A stretch of 28,584 nt of DNA. Origin: Ophiothrix spiculata (Eukaryota > Echinodermata > Ophiuroidea > Amphilepidida > Ophiotrichidae). Position numbers and translations under genes: made by a program. The stretch lies in assembly GCA_000969725.1 (NCBI GenBank), contig JXSR01S073355.1; one strand, given 5' to 3'. Every line of letters begins with the position of its first letter. The first letter of the stretch is position 1. Shown here piece by piece: positions 1 through 11,988 of the stretch. The notes under the pieces are model-generated. The model did not search any database and was not told the DNA's origin. It worked only from the letters and a program-made list of their open reading frames with translations.

Positions 1-168
1 AATGTGTTTCTATGGCCTAAGACATAAACATATGATTTACCCGCCCATCTAATTTGCATATTTGCATAATTAATGAGCATTATACAAAAAGCTAATCAAT
101 TATGCAAATATGCAAATTAGATGGGCGGGTAAATCATACATTAAAGTTTTAGGTCATAGAAACACATT
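1..168. mobile_element. Foldback hairpin element with octamer motifs
   Basis: Two arms of about 78-80 bases (1-80 and 91-168) are near-perfect reverse complements around a 10-base loop. Both ends read AATGTGTTTCTATG inward. Each arm holds a GC-rich block (ACCCGCCCATCTAA) and two consecutive octamers, ATGCAAATATGCAAAT. The structure is that of a small non-autonomous foldback or MITE. The left flank lies outside the window, so no target duplication can be checked and the family is not assigned. Confidence 0.8.
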
Positions 169-1089
169 GGCCAAGTTTCAAGTTAAAATTATTAAAGGTA
201 AAAGTTTTATGAAGGTTTATTCATAAAATATTGGAAAAATATTGGCAAAAATTAATATTAATGAGCACATTCTGCCAGTTTTCCTCATTAACTTCATCAA
301 TATATTGGCAAAAACAATAGAATACAAAGAAACTTTCAACAGCAATATCTCAAAAACCGTTTATTCGATTTGGCTCAAATTTTGGAATTAAGATTTTTTT
401 GCTTGGCTCTTTGCAACAGGCCTATTTTTATCTCAGTCAGAGCAACTTCATTTTGCCTTTAATCCCACCTTAAGTGATAAATGTTGTCACATGTGATTGG
501 CGAGGCTTCACGAGTTCTTGTCCTGTTACACTTTTTAACTTTTCAAGTCGTTTTTACCGGTTAATTAGTTACTAAGGAGGTATTTGGCAATTATGCAACA
601 GCTGAACTGTGTTAACATATTTTACTGCCCTCAGAACAGGTCAACATCAAATCCAGTCTTAATTGTACACATTTTGAGCTTTCAGATAAGGTAGGTATAA
701 ATTATATCAAGAATAAAAATATCCTACAATATAGCATCAGAAAGTTGAAATCACATACACCCTAGAGGAGGCCGAAATCGCCAAATTATGAGACGTCATT
801 CAAATGTGATTTGTCGTTTTCAAATGGCATTTAAATGTGATATTCAACGATGTTCATCATTTGTTTTTGTCTTGCCTGAACTATATTTCAGAAGAGACTT
901 AGCAGTCACTCTGTCTGTGCGTAGTATGTGTCTGTGTTTGGGGGTGGGGTGTATGTGTCTGAGTGTTCCCTCATTGAATTCTTAAAACCAATCATTTTAA
1001 CTTGTTTTTGTTTATTTTTTTGATGTTGACTAATCAGAATATAAAATTCAATAAACCAAAGTTATTTTTGATTTCTACGTATATAAACA
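169..1089. other. AT-rich sequence, no gene recognised
   Basis: No recognisable coding region, RNA gene or inverted terminus was seen. The only long open frame (788-985) has composition typical of chance. A short G/T-rich run lies near 925-965. The text around 345-405 (a 'caatatctcaaaaaccg' type phrase) resembles the start of the element at 7204 and could be old transposon debris, but this is weak. Confidence 0.5.
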
Positions 1090-1091
1090 TA

Positions 1092-2068
1092 CAGCGTGAG
1101 TCAAAATGAAATTGACTGAGATTCAAAACTGTATAACAAAAGAACTACTGATATTTAAAACAATTGTTAAGGGCCTTGAATGTGCAGACTCTTCAATAAT
1201 TTTAAAAATAGAATGAAGGAAATCGTTAATTCCTTAGATAAGTTATGACTGTTTTAGTAAAAAGATTCATTTTACAAGCTGTCCACTGCGAATGAGCGAA
1301 CAAAATGCAAAGTAAGTACTGCAGCTGTCACCTGCAGTCACCTGTTACTAATGCCCTGTCATCCTTCGGCTAAGATTGATGCAATTTGGAACTCTGTCAT
1401 TTCTGTTTACAATCCAAGTCTCAGATATTCATGTTCCTCTTTTGCACGTAACAATTCTGGCTTACAAACCTCTGAACATCTGAAGGCATGGAAGGCCTGT
1501 GTGTTTGCAATTAGGTATCAACTACGGACTGTCTTGTCAGAAGGTGTCATACCATGTACACCTTCCAGTACCAACGACCGGCTTTAGAATTAAATGTCAG
1601 GCAGGTCCTAAACTGGTTTCATGCATACAATTGATTGATATTTTTATTTGAAATTCCTGCATCAAAATCATAGTTGTTAAATGGTTCTTTTTAAGTTTTC
1701 CTTTCAATTAAAGATCAGCATATCATGGACAGCTTTTCGTATGAATAACCAATCTTCTTGATTCAAAGGTTAAATACCAGTCAAAGGACAGGTAGGGTAT
1801 TCATAAACATGTCATTATTCTGCTTAATCGAGTGTTTACTTTGCATTTTTAATTGGTTTGTTTTTTTATTCCGTGGACAGCTTGAAACATTTGTTTCTTC
1901 ATTAAAACAGGCATAATTCCTCTTAGGAATAACCGATTTCCTTCATTTTTTAAAAAATTAGCAGAAGTGTCTGCAGATTAACAAGTTGCCTATAAATGGT
2001 TTTAAATATCAGTAGTTCTTTTGTTATACAGACATGAATCTCGGTCAACTTCATTATGACTCACGCTG
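1092..2068. mobile_element. 977-bp TA-flanked element with long inverted termini
   Basis: The ends are CAGCGTGAGTC and GACTCACGCTG, each flanked by TA (1090-1091 and 2069-2070), as expected for Tc1/mariner-type insertion. The inverted similarity runs inward from the tips for roughly 220 bases per side (about 1092-1315 and 1845-2068), with blocks such as GTATAACAAAAGAACTACTG and AAGCTGTCCA shared in opposite orientation. The middle contains an open frame (1351-1587) with no recognisable transposase motif, so the element looks non-autonomous. The tips resemble the lone terminus at 11989. Superfamily placement is inference from the TA duplication only. Confidence 0.8.
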
Positions 2069-2070
2069 TA

Positions 2071-2589
2071 CAGCGCGACATTAAATATTGCATGTGGTTT
2101 TTAATTTGAATAACCCCTAATCATGCAAACAACATGTATCATCAACACACAATATATGTATTGGAGTCTATTGATGCTGGGGCTGGGTTACCCGTCGTAA
2201 CTCTCCAATCACTACTGACAAATACAGTCATAGAGAGTCCAAACGCTGTTCGCTTTCCTAGAGAACATTTTCAAAAATTGACTTAACATAACTTACAACG
2301 AACAAGGTAAAATGTTACGGGTCCAGACATCCTATGAAAGAAAATATTGCAAATTCGATTTCCCTCATTCCAAATCATTCGTGCACGACTTGAGGCCCAG
2401 GTTTTAGAACAGTTTGTGCTGTCAAGTTCAAAATGTCCATGTGGCACATACTTCTCTGAAATGTGTATACCAAGTGACTCATATAAACTCAATTCATACA
2501 TCACGGGTAATTATTTTTACTGAGAATGAAACAAACGACATCAAATAATTTAATTGGAAAAAACAAAGCCTAAAGTGCCTATATTGATA
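2071..2589. other. Unassigned AT-rich sequence
   Basis: No gene, RNA or repeat structure was recognised. The minus-strand open frame at 2283-2504 has no identifiable motif and is treated as chance. Confidence 0.4.
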
Positions 2590-4592
2590 TAAGAAAATTA
2601 ATGTTAGTACAATACTTCTTGCGGAAGCCAAACTAACCAATTTGAACTAATGGCTGATACGTACAACCGATTTCCTAAAGAGGTTACTGTTCTAAAATAG
2701 TTTTGATCAAACAAATCGACATGATGGTAAACTAAGTCTCTTTCAGGAAGATTGAAAACTTTTGCACGTATCTGTAATCAGTGCATTTTTTTCCTTCATG
2801 AATATGTACATCAAATTTTTAATGAATATACAGAATGGAATATATTGGCAAAGACACTAAACCGAAAACAAATCGGTTTCCATAATGATGGCCCTCGTAA
2901 AACAATGTCATTAGCAGAAATTGCTTTAGATCAGTTTCAATGGTAAGTATTAAACTTTTGAGGGGTGTTTATAAGATCTTGAAAAGTATGGAATAAGATT
3001 CCCCATACTTTTGTTTTTTAAGATAAAAGGAATTCAAAGTTTTGAACAAAAGCCTCAGTACTTGTTATGTGATGAGACAAATAAAAAAGGACAAAAGTAG
3101 GAAAACACGGTTTCGTAAACTATGCCATTTTTGTAACCCGGATAGAATAATGGCATGGCACAAGTCTTATATATGAAGCAAGAAAATACTGATTAAATTC
3201 TTCGTTACCAATATTTTAATTTTGTAGGCTAAACATAATTATTTTTTGCCTCTTTTTGATGAAATGGTTGTAACGACGGTATTGCAAGAAAATGTTGTTG
3301 GATTATTCAAATCGGAAGAATAAACGTCAAATGAAACGGCTCCTAATTGTAAGACGTGTATTCAAGTACAAATGCTAACTAACTATAGCCAGAGGGTGCT
3401 ACTAGTGTTTAAACTAAATTTATATTTATAATAGACAAATATTCAATAACTTAAAGTAAATTAAACATTCGGTGGTGTCCATAAGACATGGGCATTTTCA
3501 CGAAAAAGTGGACATGAGAAAAATATTGAAAAAAGGATGTAACTATTCAATGAAAAATGCTACCACCATATATTTGGTATCAAAAGAAAGCTATTTTGAA
3601 GCTCTTTAAAATGAACCTAATTTTGAAAAGACTGAACAAAGATGTCTATGAAATTTCTTTAAAAAAAACAATTTTTGGTCAAATTTCTTGATTTTCATAA
3701 TGAAAAGTAGTAATTGTTATTTATTTTTTCAACCCATTCTTGGTTGTTTACTTTGGTGTTATTGTTCTAAATGGCTTAAATAAGGATCAAATTTACACAT
3801 GGGGTTGTATTTTTTGTTAATCCTGACCAGGCTTTACAGTTCAGTGCACCCAAAAATCAGCGGACAAATTGTCCTTCCGTTACCGTCCTTCCGTGACCAT
3901 GATGCATTCGCATTTCGCATTGTTAAAACATAACCGTAGGGAATATTTTGATGTGGAATGTGGCAAACTATTTCAGAAACACCAAGCAATGCATTCAATA
4001 ACTTTGAAATAACATTTCTTCATAAACTTTCATAAAATTTTTCAACAATGTACTCAAGGTGAAAAACCATGTCCGTTTTGCTGTCCTTCCGTGACCGACC
4101 TCATTAATATGCATATTTTGCGACAGAGGAATTTTTATGAAAAAATTCCTGTTGAATATGAATGCTTTCAGGTATACTCAACTAGATATGGAATTAGTTT
4201 TATTTTATCCAATTCCATTTTGATAATGTATGTGTTTGAAATACAGAAAAATTCTGTGATTGTCCTTCCGTTACCGTGAAAATGCCCACATACGTATCAT
4301 TAGTTATCCATACGGCGGTGTTCATTGGCATGTCGATAACGCCAAATTAGGTTTGATGAATTGAGGTTTGCTTCGCATTACATCCTTACACAGAATACTG
4401 GCAGCAAAGAGGCCAGCTCATTTGTACCATCGACTAAATTTACAGGCACCTGTACAAATAGTTCACACCTAGCTCAAGCTTGAAATTACATTCTAAATAA
4501 CACTAAAAGCTGTGATGTACTACTGATTTACATTCTTGTATTCCATAAGTGCTGGGTAAAACAGGCTAATGAAACCCAAATCATACTGAAGT
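2590..4592 (+). repeat. Left arm of a large diverged inverted repeat
   Basis: Successive blocks reappear in reverse complement in 6183-8850, in mirrored order. Examples are ATTAATGTTAGTACAAT (near 2598 and 8835), CAGGAAGATTGA (2745 and 8410), ATTAGATCAGTTTCAATG-like text (2928 and 7095), AATTGTAAGACGTGTATT (3346 and 6660), and TTTGCTTCGCATTAC (4367 and 6345). The arms differ by many substitutions and indels, so the duplication is old. No protein could be read in the arm. Removing the insertion at 3490-4287 restores alignment with the other arm. It could be two copies of one unknown repeat family in opposite orientation, or one very large foldback. Confidence 0.8.
3490..4287. mobile_element. 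798-bp ACAT-flanked element, 13-bp inverted ends
   Basis: The perfect inverted ends are GGGCATTTTCACG (3490-3502) and CGTGAAAATGCCC (4275-4287). ACAT lies directly outside both ends (3486-3489 and 4288-4291), a 4-bp target duplication. The opposite arm of the large inverted repeat lacks the element at the matching place (near 6535), which supports the boundaries. Inside, the motif GTCCTTCCGTKACC occurs at about 3871, 3887, 4083 and 4262. No transposase frame is visible. The family is not assigned. Confidence 0.8.
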
Positions 4593-4838
4593 TGCATGAT
4601 GGCGTTTAATGCGTATGAACATTACATTTTTGTTTCGGATGATTTTAATTTATTTTTTAATTTTGATGGCCATTTAAAAACCTTGTTTTCAAAAAACTCG
4701 ATTTCATTTTTCTGTCGTGTCATCTATGAACAAAGTTAATGAATTTTGCATTATGCTCGTAAAATAAGACAAAGTCACTGTACCTGCGGTAAATTTTTGA
4801 TTGCTTTCTGATTCACTCTGCCCCTACGTGCCTCGTCT

Positions 4839-5011
4839 AATGGTGCATTCAGAGTCAGACGATTCCACAGGTATTTCATCGCTCGACGCCTACTGATACG
4901 CAGTATTTACAAGCGCTACACGTAGTGAGCTTTACATTTTGAAGACTGCGTATCGGTAGACGTCGTGCGAAGTTGCAGTTATGACATCGATGGACTCTGA
5001 ACACACTATAA
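4839..5011. repeat. Small foldback element
   Basis: Two inverted segments are visible: TTCAGAGTC near 4848 against GACTCTGAA near 4993, and CGACGCCTACTGATACGCAG near 4885 against CTGCGTATCGGTAGACGTCG near 4946. The loop is short, giving a hairpin of about 170 bases. The outer ends are approximate; a TA or TAAT duplication is possible but not certain. No coding capacity. Confidence 0.65.
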
Positions 5012-5026
5012 TTCACTCTATTCCTA

Positions 5027-5263
5027 CACTCTTAAAATTATTTACTTTTTGAGAAAACAATTACTCAGAAGTCACAGCTCATTTTGTTGAGTGAAATCCT
5101 ACTCAATGTTGGGAAAACTTTGCTCAACGTTGAGTAAGATGTGCTCGACGTTGAGTAATATTGACTCAATCGAGTAAGATTTTAACCAATATTGAGTAAG
5201 ATTTTACTCAACGACGAGTTGTGACCTTTTTACTCAACAAAGGGCAAATTAATTTTAAGAGTG
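5027..5263. mobile_element. CACTCTTA element with iterated GAGTAA palindromes
   Basis: The ends are CACTCTTAAAATTA and TTAATTTTAAGAGTG, flanked by TA (5025-5026, 5264-5265). The whole interior is made of short palindromic units around ACTCAACGTTGAGTAA, with at least eight copies of ACTCA or TGAGT between 5060 and 5240. There is no coding capacity. The ends match those of the element at 16620-17281, whose interior is built from a different palindrome. It lies in the spacer of the large inverted repeat. Confidence 0.75.
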
Positions 5264-5265
5264 TA

Positions 5266-6182
5266 CGAGCCGCGTTAATTTGACGCATCAAAAATGACCA
5301 CACGTGCACTGACATTTTTTTCTCATTTCACGCGCAACATGAAATGCACCTTTTATTACTCAGGTGTTCATGTATGTTAGTCAGTGTATCAACGCTTTAT
5401 TTGGACCGAGGGCAGGCTGGACACAGACTCTTTCATATATACATACCCTACTTGAAAATGCTTTAAAATTGTCTCCGATTTTCACAGGTTGCTCCAAAAC
5501 TTGATTCAAACTTAAGAATGAATTAAATCCTTTAAGGTACAGTAAAGGAATACTGTGAATGAATTCGTACACCGTAAAGGAATTACGATCTTTTCTGAGC
5601 TGATTTGGAGATTTTACCAATTGCATTTTCGTGTATTGACTATTGAACTTTTCGACCACTGTGGATCAACAAAAAGACATATTTCATGAACAAAAAAAAT
5701 TGAGGACTGGGGCAACTTCGGCTTAGTAAGATGATTGATTCGTAAAATGGCTTCCAACCGGTGTCTTACATGTATTTTAATTAAGATAATGTTGATTAAA
5801 ATTGGCATTTGATTACATCTGTCGCGACAAAGGTGTGAAACATTTTTGGACTAAACTATAACCTTTAAATCTTTCGACAGACTAATATGCGGAATATTTT
5901 GTATACCTTTTGATTGAAATCATTCTTTACATGTAGTGCGAGATGAGGTTAGCAGTATTTAGAGCTGTTTCGTCGGGTACAGTCAATTTTGAAAAATAAA
6001 TGATATCATGCAGTTTATGTCTCAAACATTTTGATTTTATAAATAGTAGACCAAATTACAATTTAATTTACATAAACATTATGTCAAATCCATATAAATT
6101 GATCGCAACTCGTTCTGGCACTTTGTTATTTAATATCAAATCGGTGTGTGCTACTCACAACTAACATTTAGACATACAATAA
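5266..6182. other. Spacer of the large inverted repeat, no gene
   Basis: No recognised gene or RNA. The overlapping minus-strand open frames (5381-5659 and 5614-5808) show no family motif. No similarity to either inverted arm was seen here. Confidence 0.45.
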
Positions 6183-7203
6183 CCTCGTTCTGGTTTGGGT
6201 TTCATTAGTTTGTTTAACACAGCACTGGAATACTTTTGTGTGCAAGAATGTAAATCAGTATGAGATGCGAGCTTACATCAAAGCTTGAGTCGATGGTACA
6301 AATGAGCTGGCCTCTTTATAGTCAGTATTCTGTGTAATGCTGTAATGCGAAGCAAACCTCGATTCATAAAACCAAACTTGGCGTTATCGAAATGAGTAGA
6401 TACACACTAGAATATATATATTTTGGGCTCTGCCACACATCAACATATTTTTGGTCACCGTACGCTTAGTGTTAAACCATTTAGGTACCAAACGTATGTT
6501 ATCGAACACCACCCTATGGGCAACTAGAACGTATGCCGTATGGACACGACCATTTGGACAACGAATTGAATGCACTTTTAGTTATTGAATTTTGTCTGCA
6601 ATAAATATAAATACTTGGTATCCTATAGCTAATAAGTTAGCATTTGCACTTAAAAATACACGTCTTACAATTAGGATCCGTTTCATTTGAGGTTCGCTCT
6701 TCCAAGTTGAATTTGAATTTGACATTGGAATAACACAAAATTACACAACAAGATATGTTGCAAATGTTGCAATATAGCCTATAGTTAATAATATTTCATC
6801 AAAACGAGATAAAAAAATAATTCTGTTTAGCCTTTTAGCCTACTTAACTAAAACGTTGGTAAAAGAAGTATTTAATCAGTATGTTCTTACTTATAAGCCT
6901 ATTATAGCAAGGATAAGACTTTCCCTTTGTTTGTCTTATCACATATTATAAAGTACTGAAATAGGGAAAAAAAGTTTCTACAAAAATATTCGTATGGTCC
7001 TTTTTCACAAAAACACTATATAAATTCTCGTTATCACTATCGAGTATGCAAAATCTTATAAATACCCTTACAAGTTTGCGTAATGCTTATCATTGAAACT
7101 GATCTAATACAATTCCTGCTATTGACACTGTTTTATGGGAGTCCATATGGAAACAAATTAGTTTTCGGTGTAGTGCCTCTGCCAATACGTACAATTCTGT
7201 ATA

Positions 7204-8334
7204 CACTGGTGGTCAAAAGTGTTTGCGCACAAAACCTTTAACCAGTCATATCTCGAGAACCGTTTATCATTTGCATCATTTTTTCGGATTTATATATTAC
7301 ATATATATATCTAAAGAACAGGAATTGCATTCACCGCATTTTAAATATGGCGGGCTAAACATACTGCAATTTCTTCTGCACATTCAAAAACGGAGTCTAC
7401 AACATAACAGCACATTTGTTGGAAACCTTATAACCTGAAATGTTCTTTACGGTTACACGGTCATAACGAGCATTTTATGATATACTACATTGGTGCATAT
7501 CGAAAAGTACGTGTGGTGTATTTATATACGGTCCAGGAAATCAGCCATTGTTATGGTTATGGAATATCGAATATCAGAGGAACCATGGATTATTTATATT
7601 GGAAACATATGGCACCTATAAAAAACATGTATTTTTTAAGAGTCTTGGTCGTTGATATAATAATTAGACCACGTGGGCTATTCCAAAGTAACGTTTGTGA
7701 CCGAAACATTGAAAATTTTCACTTTTAAACGGTTACATAACCTAGCATAAACATGTTTGTTGTTGATAATGGTGCTAACTGGTGGGGTTTGGACATTTAG
7801 ATGCTTGAAAATTAAATTTATTGCCAAAATCCTGAGTAAAATTCATGTAACGTTCGGTAACGTTTGTGACCTCGCACGGAAATAGTTTTTTGCTCCAAAT
7901 GACTTCAAATTACAAATTCTCTGAAGTGTCAACGATTTTTTATTGCATTTTACACCAATTATGGGTAACATATTTACAAATATTTCATAAAAATTACAGA
8001 AAATTCTATCGCCAGGATTTATTTTAATGCATTATTTTGTGTTGTAATGTTTGGTAACGTTTGTGACATTTTGGTGTAACTTTTTGGTAACGTTTGTGAC
8101 ATTTTTGAATTAAAACATGTGCTCATTCATGCACGGATAGAAAAAATTCAACATTTCTAATTAAAAAGTGCTTTTTACGTACCGAGTAACAAACCTATGA
8201 CTAAAAAAACTGCTCATATGGTCGGATAAAAAAGCTGATTTTTTGCTTGAAATCAAAAAACGTTTAGTTTTCACTAGAATGAGCCAGGTTTTTGTCCGTA
8301 TCTAAGCGTGCGCAAACACTTTTGACCGCCAGTG
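7204..8334. mobile_element. 1131-bp TA-flanked element, 27-bp inverted ends
   Basis: The left end CACTGGTGGTCAAAAGTG and right end CACTTTTGACCGCCAGTG are inverted over 27 bases with one mismatch, and TA sits outside each end (7202-7203, 8335-8336). This fits Tc1/mariner-type insertion. The left arm of the large inverted repeat retains the uninterrupted site (near 2828, AATATACAGAATGG). The interior carries the 15-base motif GGTAACGTTTGTGAC at 7856, 8053 and 8086, and a close copy at 7688. Open frames at 7223-7438 and 7477-7728 show no DDE or other transposase signature, so it is probably non-autonomous. Confidence 0.85.
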
Positions 8335-8508
8335 TATATATTAACAAAATAGGATGTACTCCTGTGGAAGGAAAACATGTTCTTGTTTACATATACATGC
8401 AAAAAGGTCTCAATCTTCCTGAAGGATACGTTATTTTACCATCGATTTGTTTATAAAGATTAAAACTATGTTGCAGAAACCTCTTTTGGAAACCCGTTGG
8501 CACTCAAG

Positions 8509-8765
8509 TATAATGTTGCAAGCATAGCATGACCACAGTTTTTCAAAACATACCCTAAAGGGTGGAGGGTTCTGAAGACAAAAATATACCCTTTTTCCCC
8601 TATTCACACCCTAAATCGTGATTTTATCGATACTGGGTTTTAAAAAGTACCCTATTTCTTGAAAATTACCCCAAAATTGCTGTTTTGTCACCTGATACAC
8701 CCTTCAGTTCTCAAAACAGCCCTAATTCACCTTTTTCTTGGTCACGCTATGCCTGCAACATTATA
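8509..8765. mobile_element. 257-bp foldback element
   Basis: The ends TATAATGTTGCAAGCATAGC and GCTATGCCTGCAACATTATA are inverted with one difference over these 20 bases, and similarity continues to GACC. It interrupts the right arm of the large inverted repeat between blocks that are adjacent in the left arm (near 2650), so it is a later insertion. The target duplication is TA or TATA; palindromic ends make it ambiguous. The interior has several ACCCTAAA / ACCCT repeats and no coding capacity. Confidence 0.75.
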
Positions 8766-8850
8766 TTTGAGATTTGGAAAATCGGTTGAAGTATAAGCCC
8801 CTCAAGTTGGTTACTTTGGCTACAACAAGAATTGTACTAACATTAATTTT

Positions 8851-9153
8851 TATTCTATTTTCAATTAGAGTAGATAATATCTTTCGGTAAACTCTATTTA
8901 TATCTACATGAATAAAATTGAGGCGGGTAACAATGTAAAATAGTCGTTCCACAAAGAGCCAGTAGATTTATTTACATTTGCTAGTTAGTAAATCATCTAC
9001 AGTAAGATATTATTGAGATAGCATCTTACCATCAAGCAAGCTGAAAATCCAATACCAGTTTTCTCCTTTCGCAGTTGTGCGTTTGACACTCGTCTACAAC
9101 ATTGTTTTATCTGCAACCTAATATTCAGGGTGGGATAAACAAAAAATAAATCT
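8851..9153. other. Unassigned sequence
   Basis: No gene was recognised. A small imperfect hairpin lies near 9002-9029 (TAAGATATTATTGAGA, then a loop and GCATCTTA). Nothing else notable. Confidence 0.4.
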
Positions 9154-9157
9154 TTAA

Positions 9158-9775
9158 CCCTAATAGAGCCGGGCTTTTTCGACCCACCTCACAGCCGGGG
9201 GGGCGGATTCCGCCCCCCCCCCTTCCGATCTCGGAAACCGATTGACGAAACATCAAGTGTAGGGAACTGGTGGATAGCTATGACCCTCACGAGTCCATTG
9301 GTACCAAAAAAATTGAAATCGGACCTTGTATGACGTCACAGTGACGTCGCGTCAAAAACGCGAAAATCACCAAAAATCGCCAAAATCATGGTTTTTCGCA
9401 ATTTTTTCGAGCAAAAGTTGCAATTTTTATCAATAATGTGTGTCAAAGTATACTTAGGCATGTTCTTACTCCAAATAAATACAATAACTACAATAAAACA
9501 TAGTGGAAGTGTATCCTAATAACAAAAAACACGATTTGTATGTAATTTGCATTGAAAATCAGTTTTTGGTCAGTTTTTCGTTTGACCCAGCGTGCCATTA
9601 CGGAACGCAACTTCCCAACCCTAGGTCCGATTTTCACAAAAATGGTCTTAAAATAAGCGCAAGGCTTTAAGGAAAAAAGTCAAGAAGTTTCAGCGCGAGA
9701 AACTAACAACCGGCGGAGGTATAAAAAAAAATTCGGAGGGGGGGGGCGGATTCCGCCCCCCCGGCTCTTTTAGGG
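9158..9775. mobile_element. TTAA-flanked element with GC palindromes at both ends
   Basis: TTAA (9154-9157 and 9776-9779) flanks inverted ends CCCTAATAGAGCCGGG and CCGGCTCTTTTAGGG. TTAA targets with CCC..GGG tips are the hallmark of piggyBac-type insertion. Just inside each end sits a GGGGGGGCGGATTCCGCC-type palindrome, the most GC-rich sequence in the window. The core contains TGACGTCA (9331-9338) and text resembling the elements at 15451 and 24303. No transposase frame is present, so it is a non-autonomous member. Confidence 0.8.
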
Positions 9776-9779
9776 TTAA

Positions 9780-11986
9780 CAATTATGTCCTGTTCCTTTA
9801 TAAAAGAAATTGTCCACTTCGAATTCAGAACTTAATTAACACTACTTATCTATGTTTTTAAATTGCACAAAACAATGACAACATATTTTGATTCCAGCAA
9901 GGAGGGAAGAGGGACTTATGTAAAACACCAGTGTTGCAAACATGTTTCTTTTCAATGAAGAATTACATCAATTATAGTTCTAGAAGCAATTTCATTTTAA
10001 TTAGGAGTCAGTCAGCTAAACGATTCTTGCTATTTTGTTAAATTTGAATAAATGCATTTCTAACAAATATATGTGTTATCTTTATCGGTAACCAAGAAGA
10101 GGGTGTAATGTGATTTTAGTAAAGTTAACCGTCTCCAACTGCTGTAAATTTTGCAAATGTCATTTTTCTACATGTAACCGTTTTGGGGACAACCTGGTAC
10201 TGATAGAATGATAATGTATCAATAAAAACCACGGGTTCGAATCAGGAGTACAGAAAATAATTAAAAGCATGTAAAATAGGATATCTACAGGGTACTTAGT
10301 TCGGGTTTCGAGATTTGACAACAATTGACAGACTGGACTCATGAGGCAGAGTGAGACAGAAAATAAGTTGGAGATGAAGTAACAATACATGGTAGCATTG
10401 CATACAATAGCTAGAGACGGAAAGAAATGCCAATCGGTGAAGAGGCCTTTGTTCTGAAGAAAATCCTCTGAAAAGAAATATTAATGGCCTTTTCTTCCCG
10501 AAATTGATTGAATAAATGTTACTATATATAACATTAAACATAGTGAAATACCAAACAAATGAGAATAATTTGCGTTCATTTTAGTATCACATTAATTCAT
10601 ACGTGGAGTCTTATCTACAAGATAGAAGCAAAATCATCACCTGCTAATAAACAGTGTGATGTGTTGTTTGGTAACAGATATGGCACATGTTAGGGGTGGT
10701 GTATTTAATGACACTCTTAATATACTGTAGAACGTAAGGATGTGCATGCAGAATAATCTATCACCGACTTTCAAAAGACACTCTAATGATGCTATAAGCA
10801 TGATTAGTTCTACCCAGGTCTTTAAACCAATGATACCATGTGGCCCAAAATGATTACATGTAGAAAAATGATCATGTGCAAAAACTATAGTTGTGGGAGA
10901 AACTAAACTTTGCACAAATTATATTTCACCCCTCTTCTCTGAAAATGTTGATATCACAGCGTTATTTTATTTCAGTTTTCAATAAAGGCACCTATTTCAC
11001 AACCGCATATATTCAAACTTCAACAAAGCAATAAGCATACACATTTTGTGTTACGTTAATGTTGATTAGCCATTTTTACTGATCGTGTAGAATCAGAATT
11101 TATATTGAACAAAATTTCATATATACAATTTTCAATGAATTTAAATTAAACTCGCTTCCAGTATTTCTTTTATGCAAATTAGGGATTTCTACATTCCAGA
11201 ATGAGTTGTTTATATCGAACCTGTCAATCAAATTGTGCTGAAGAACAGTACTGTTGAAGAATACTGCAATACGCATGTTCAATTTTTTACGGGTAACATT
11301 AATTCTTAACTGTTTAAACTACACACTTGAGTTAATTTTGAAAAAAAAAGAACAAACTAACATCTGCATAATATGACGCTTAAAGATATTTAGAAATAAC
11401 AGAATTTTGAATGGGTTTTAATTTTTGGATTTGATGATTTTGGTATCGATGGAATGAAGAAAAACCAACCTAACTTTTGGCCTGTCAAATTCAAGTTTGG
11501 CAAACGGGTTATGTCCTTGGCCAAGATATTTAATATCGATTGTTCCGTCGATCCACTGTGTTTGTCATTGACAAAGAGTCTGATAAATAGACAAAAATCG
11601 CCGATGAGGTGGAACTGCTCCGATAGTTTTTGAATTCAAAAATATGTTATATATCTAAGTGAAACTCCTTCCGATTAGCTAGTCCAATTTCTTAATAAAT
11701 TCTATAGTCTAAATAACTTTGATGTAACCATAATGGAAACCCTAAGCTCCAACGATTTTTCACCATTGAGTAAACATCGCCTTGGGTAGAAACATCTCTT
11801 GCGTTGACAATATGGTTCATGTCCGCCTTTTAGAATATTCTATGCAAAGAAACATGACACAAAACAACAAGTAGGTTACGGTAAAATATATACTAAATAA
11901 AGTAGAAAGGAAATGGACAGACGCCTTCTGAGAGAACTTGTATGCAGCTTCAGCATGGTATTACGAGTTCAAGCAATAAAGTTAGA
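9780..11986. other. 2.2 kb without a recognised feature
   Basis: I found no coding region, RNA gene, inverted terminus or tandem array. Overlapping minus-strand open frames (10160-10390, 10296-10541, 10637-10915) are short and lack family motifs. Unannotated host intron or intergenic DNA, or eroded repeats, are equally possible. Confidence 0.4.
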
Positions 11987-11988
11987 TA

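Larger units (their letters stand above)
6183..8850 (-). repeat. Right arm of the large inverted repeat
   Basis: This is the reverse-complement counterpart of 2590-4592. It is longer because it carries two insertions, at 7204-8334 and 8509-8765. When these are skipped the blocks run in the same order as in the left arm. At 6300-6380 the arms agree closely over text that includes GAGGCCAGCTCATTTGTACC in the reverse sense. No gene was recognised; the minus-strand frame 6384-6575 has no motif. Confidence 0.8.

Noticed and set aside
788..2504. Short open frames at 788, 1351 and 2283 as genes
   Set aside because: They show no motifs, and one lies inside a transposon. Their lengths are those expected by chance in this DNA.
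2752..2952. Exon ending at a GTAAGT-like splice donor (CAATGGTAAGTA at 2938)
   Set aside because: The other repeat arm has GATAAGCA at this place, the encoded peptide has no known motif, and no acceptor or partner exon is evident.
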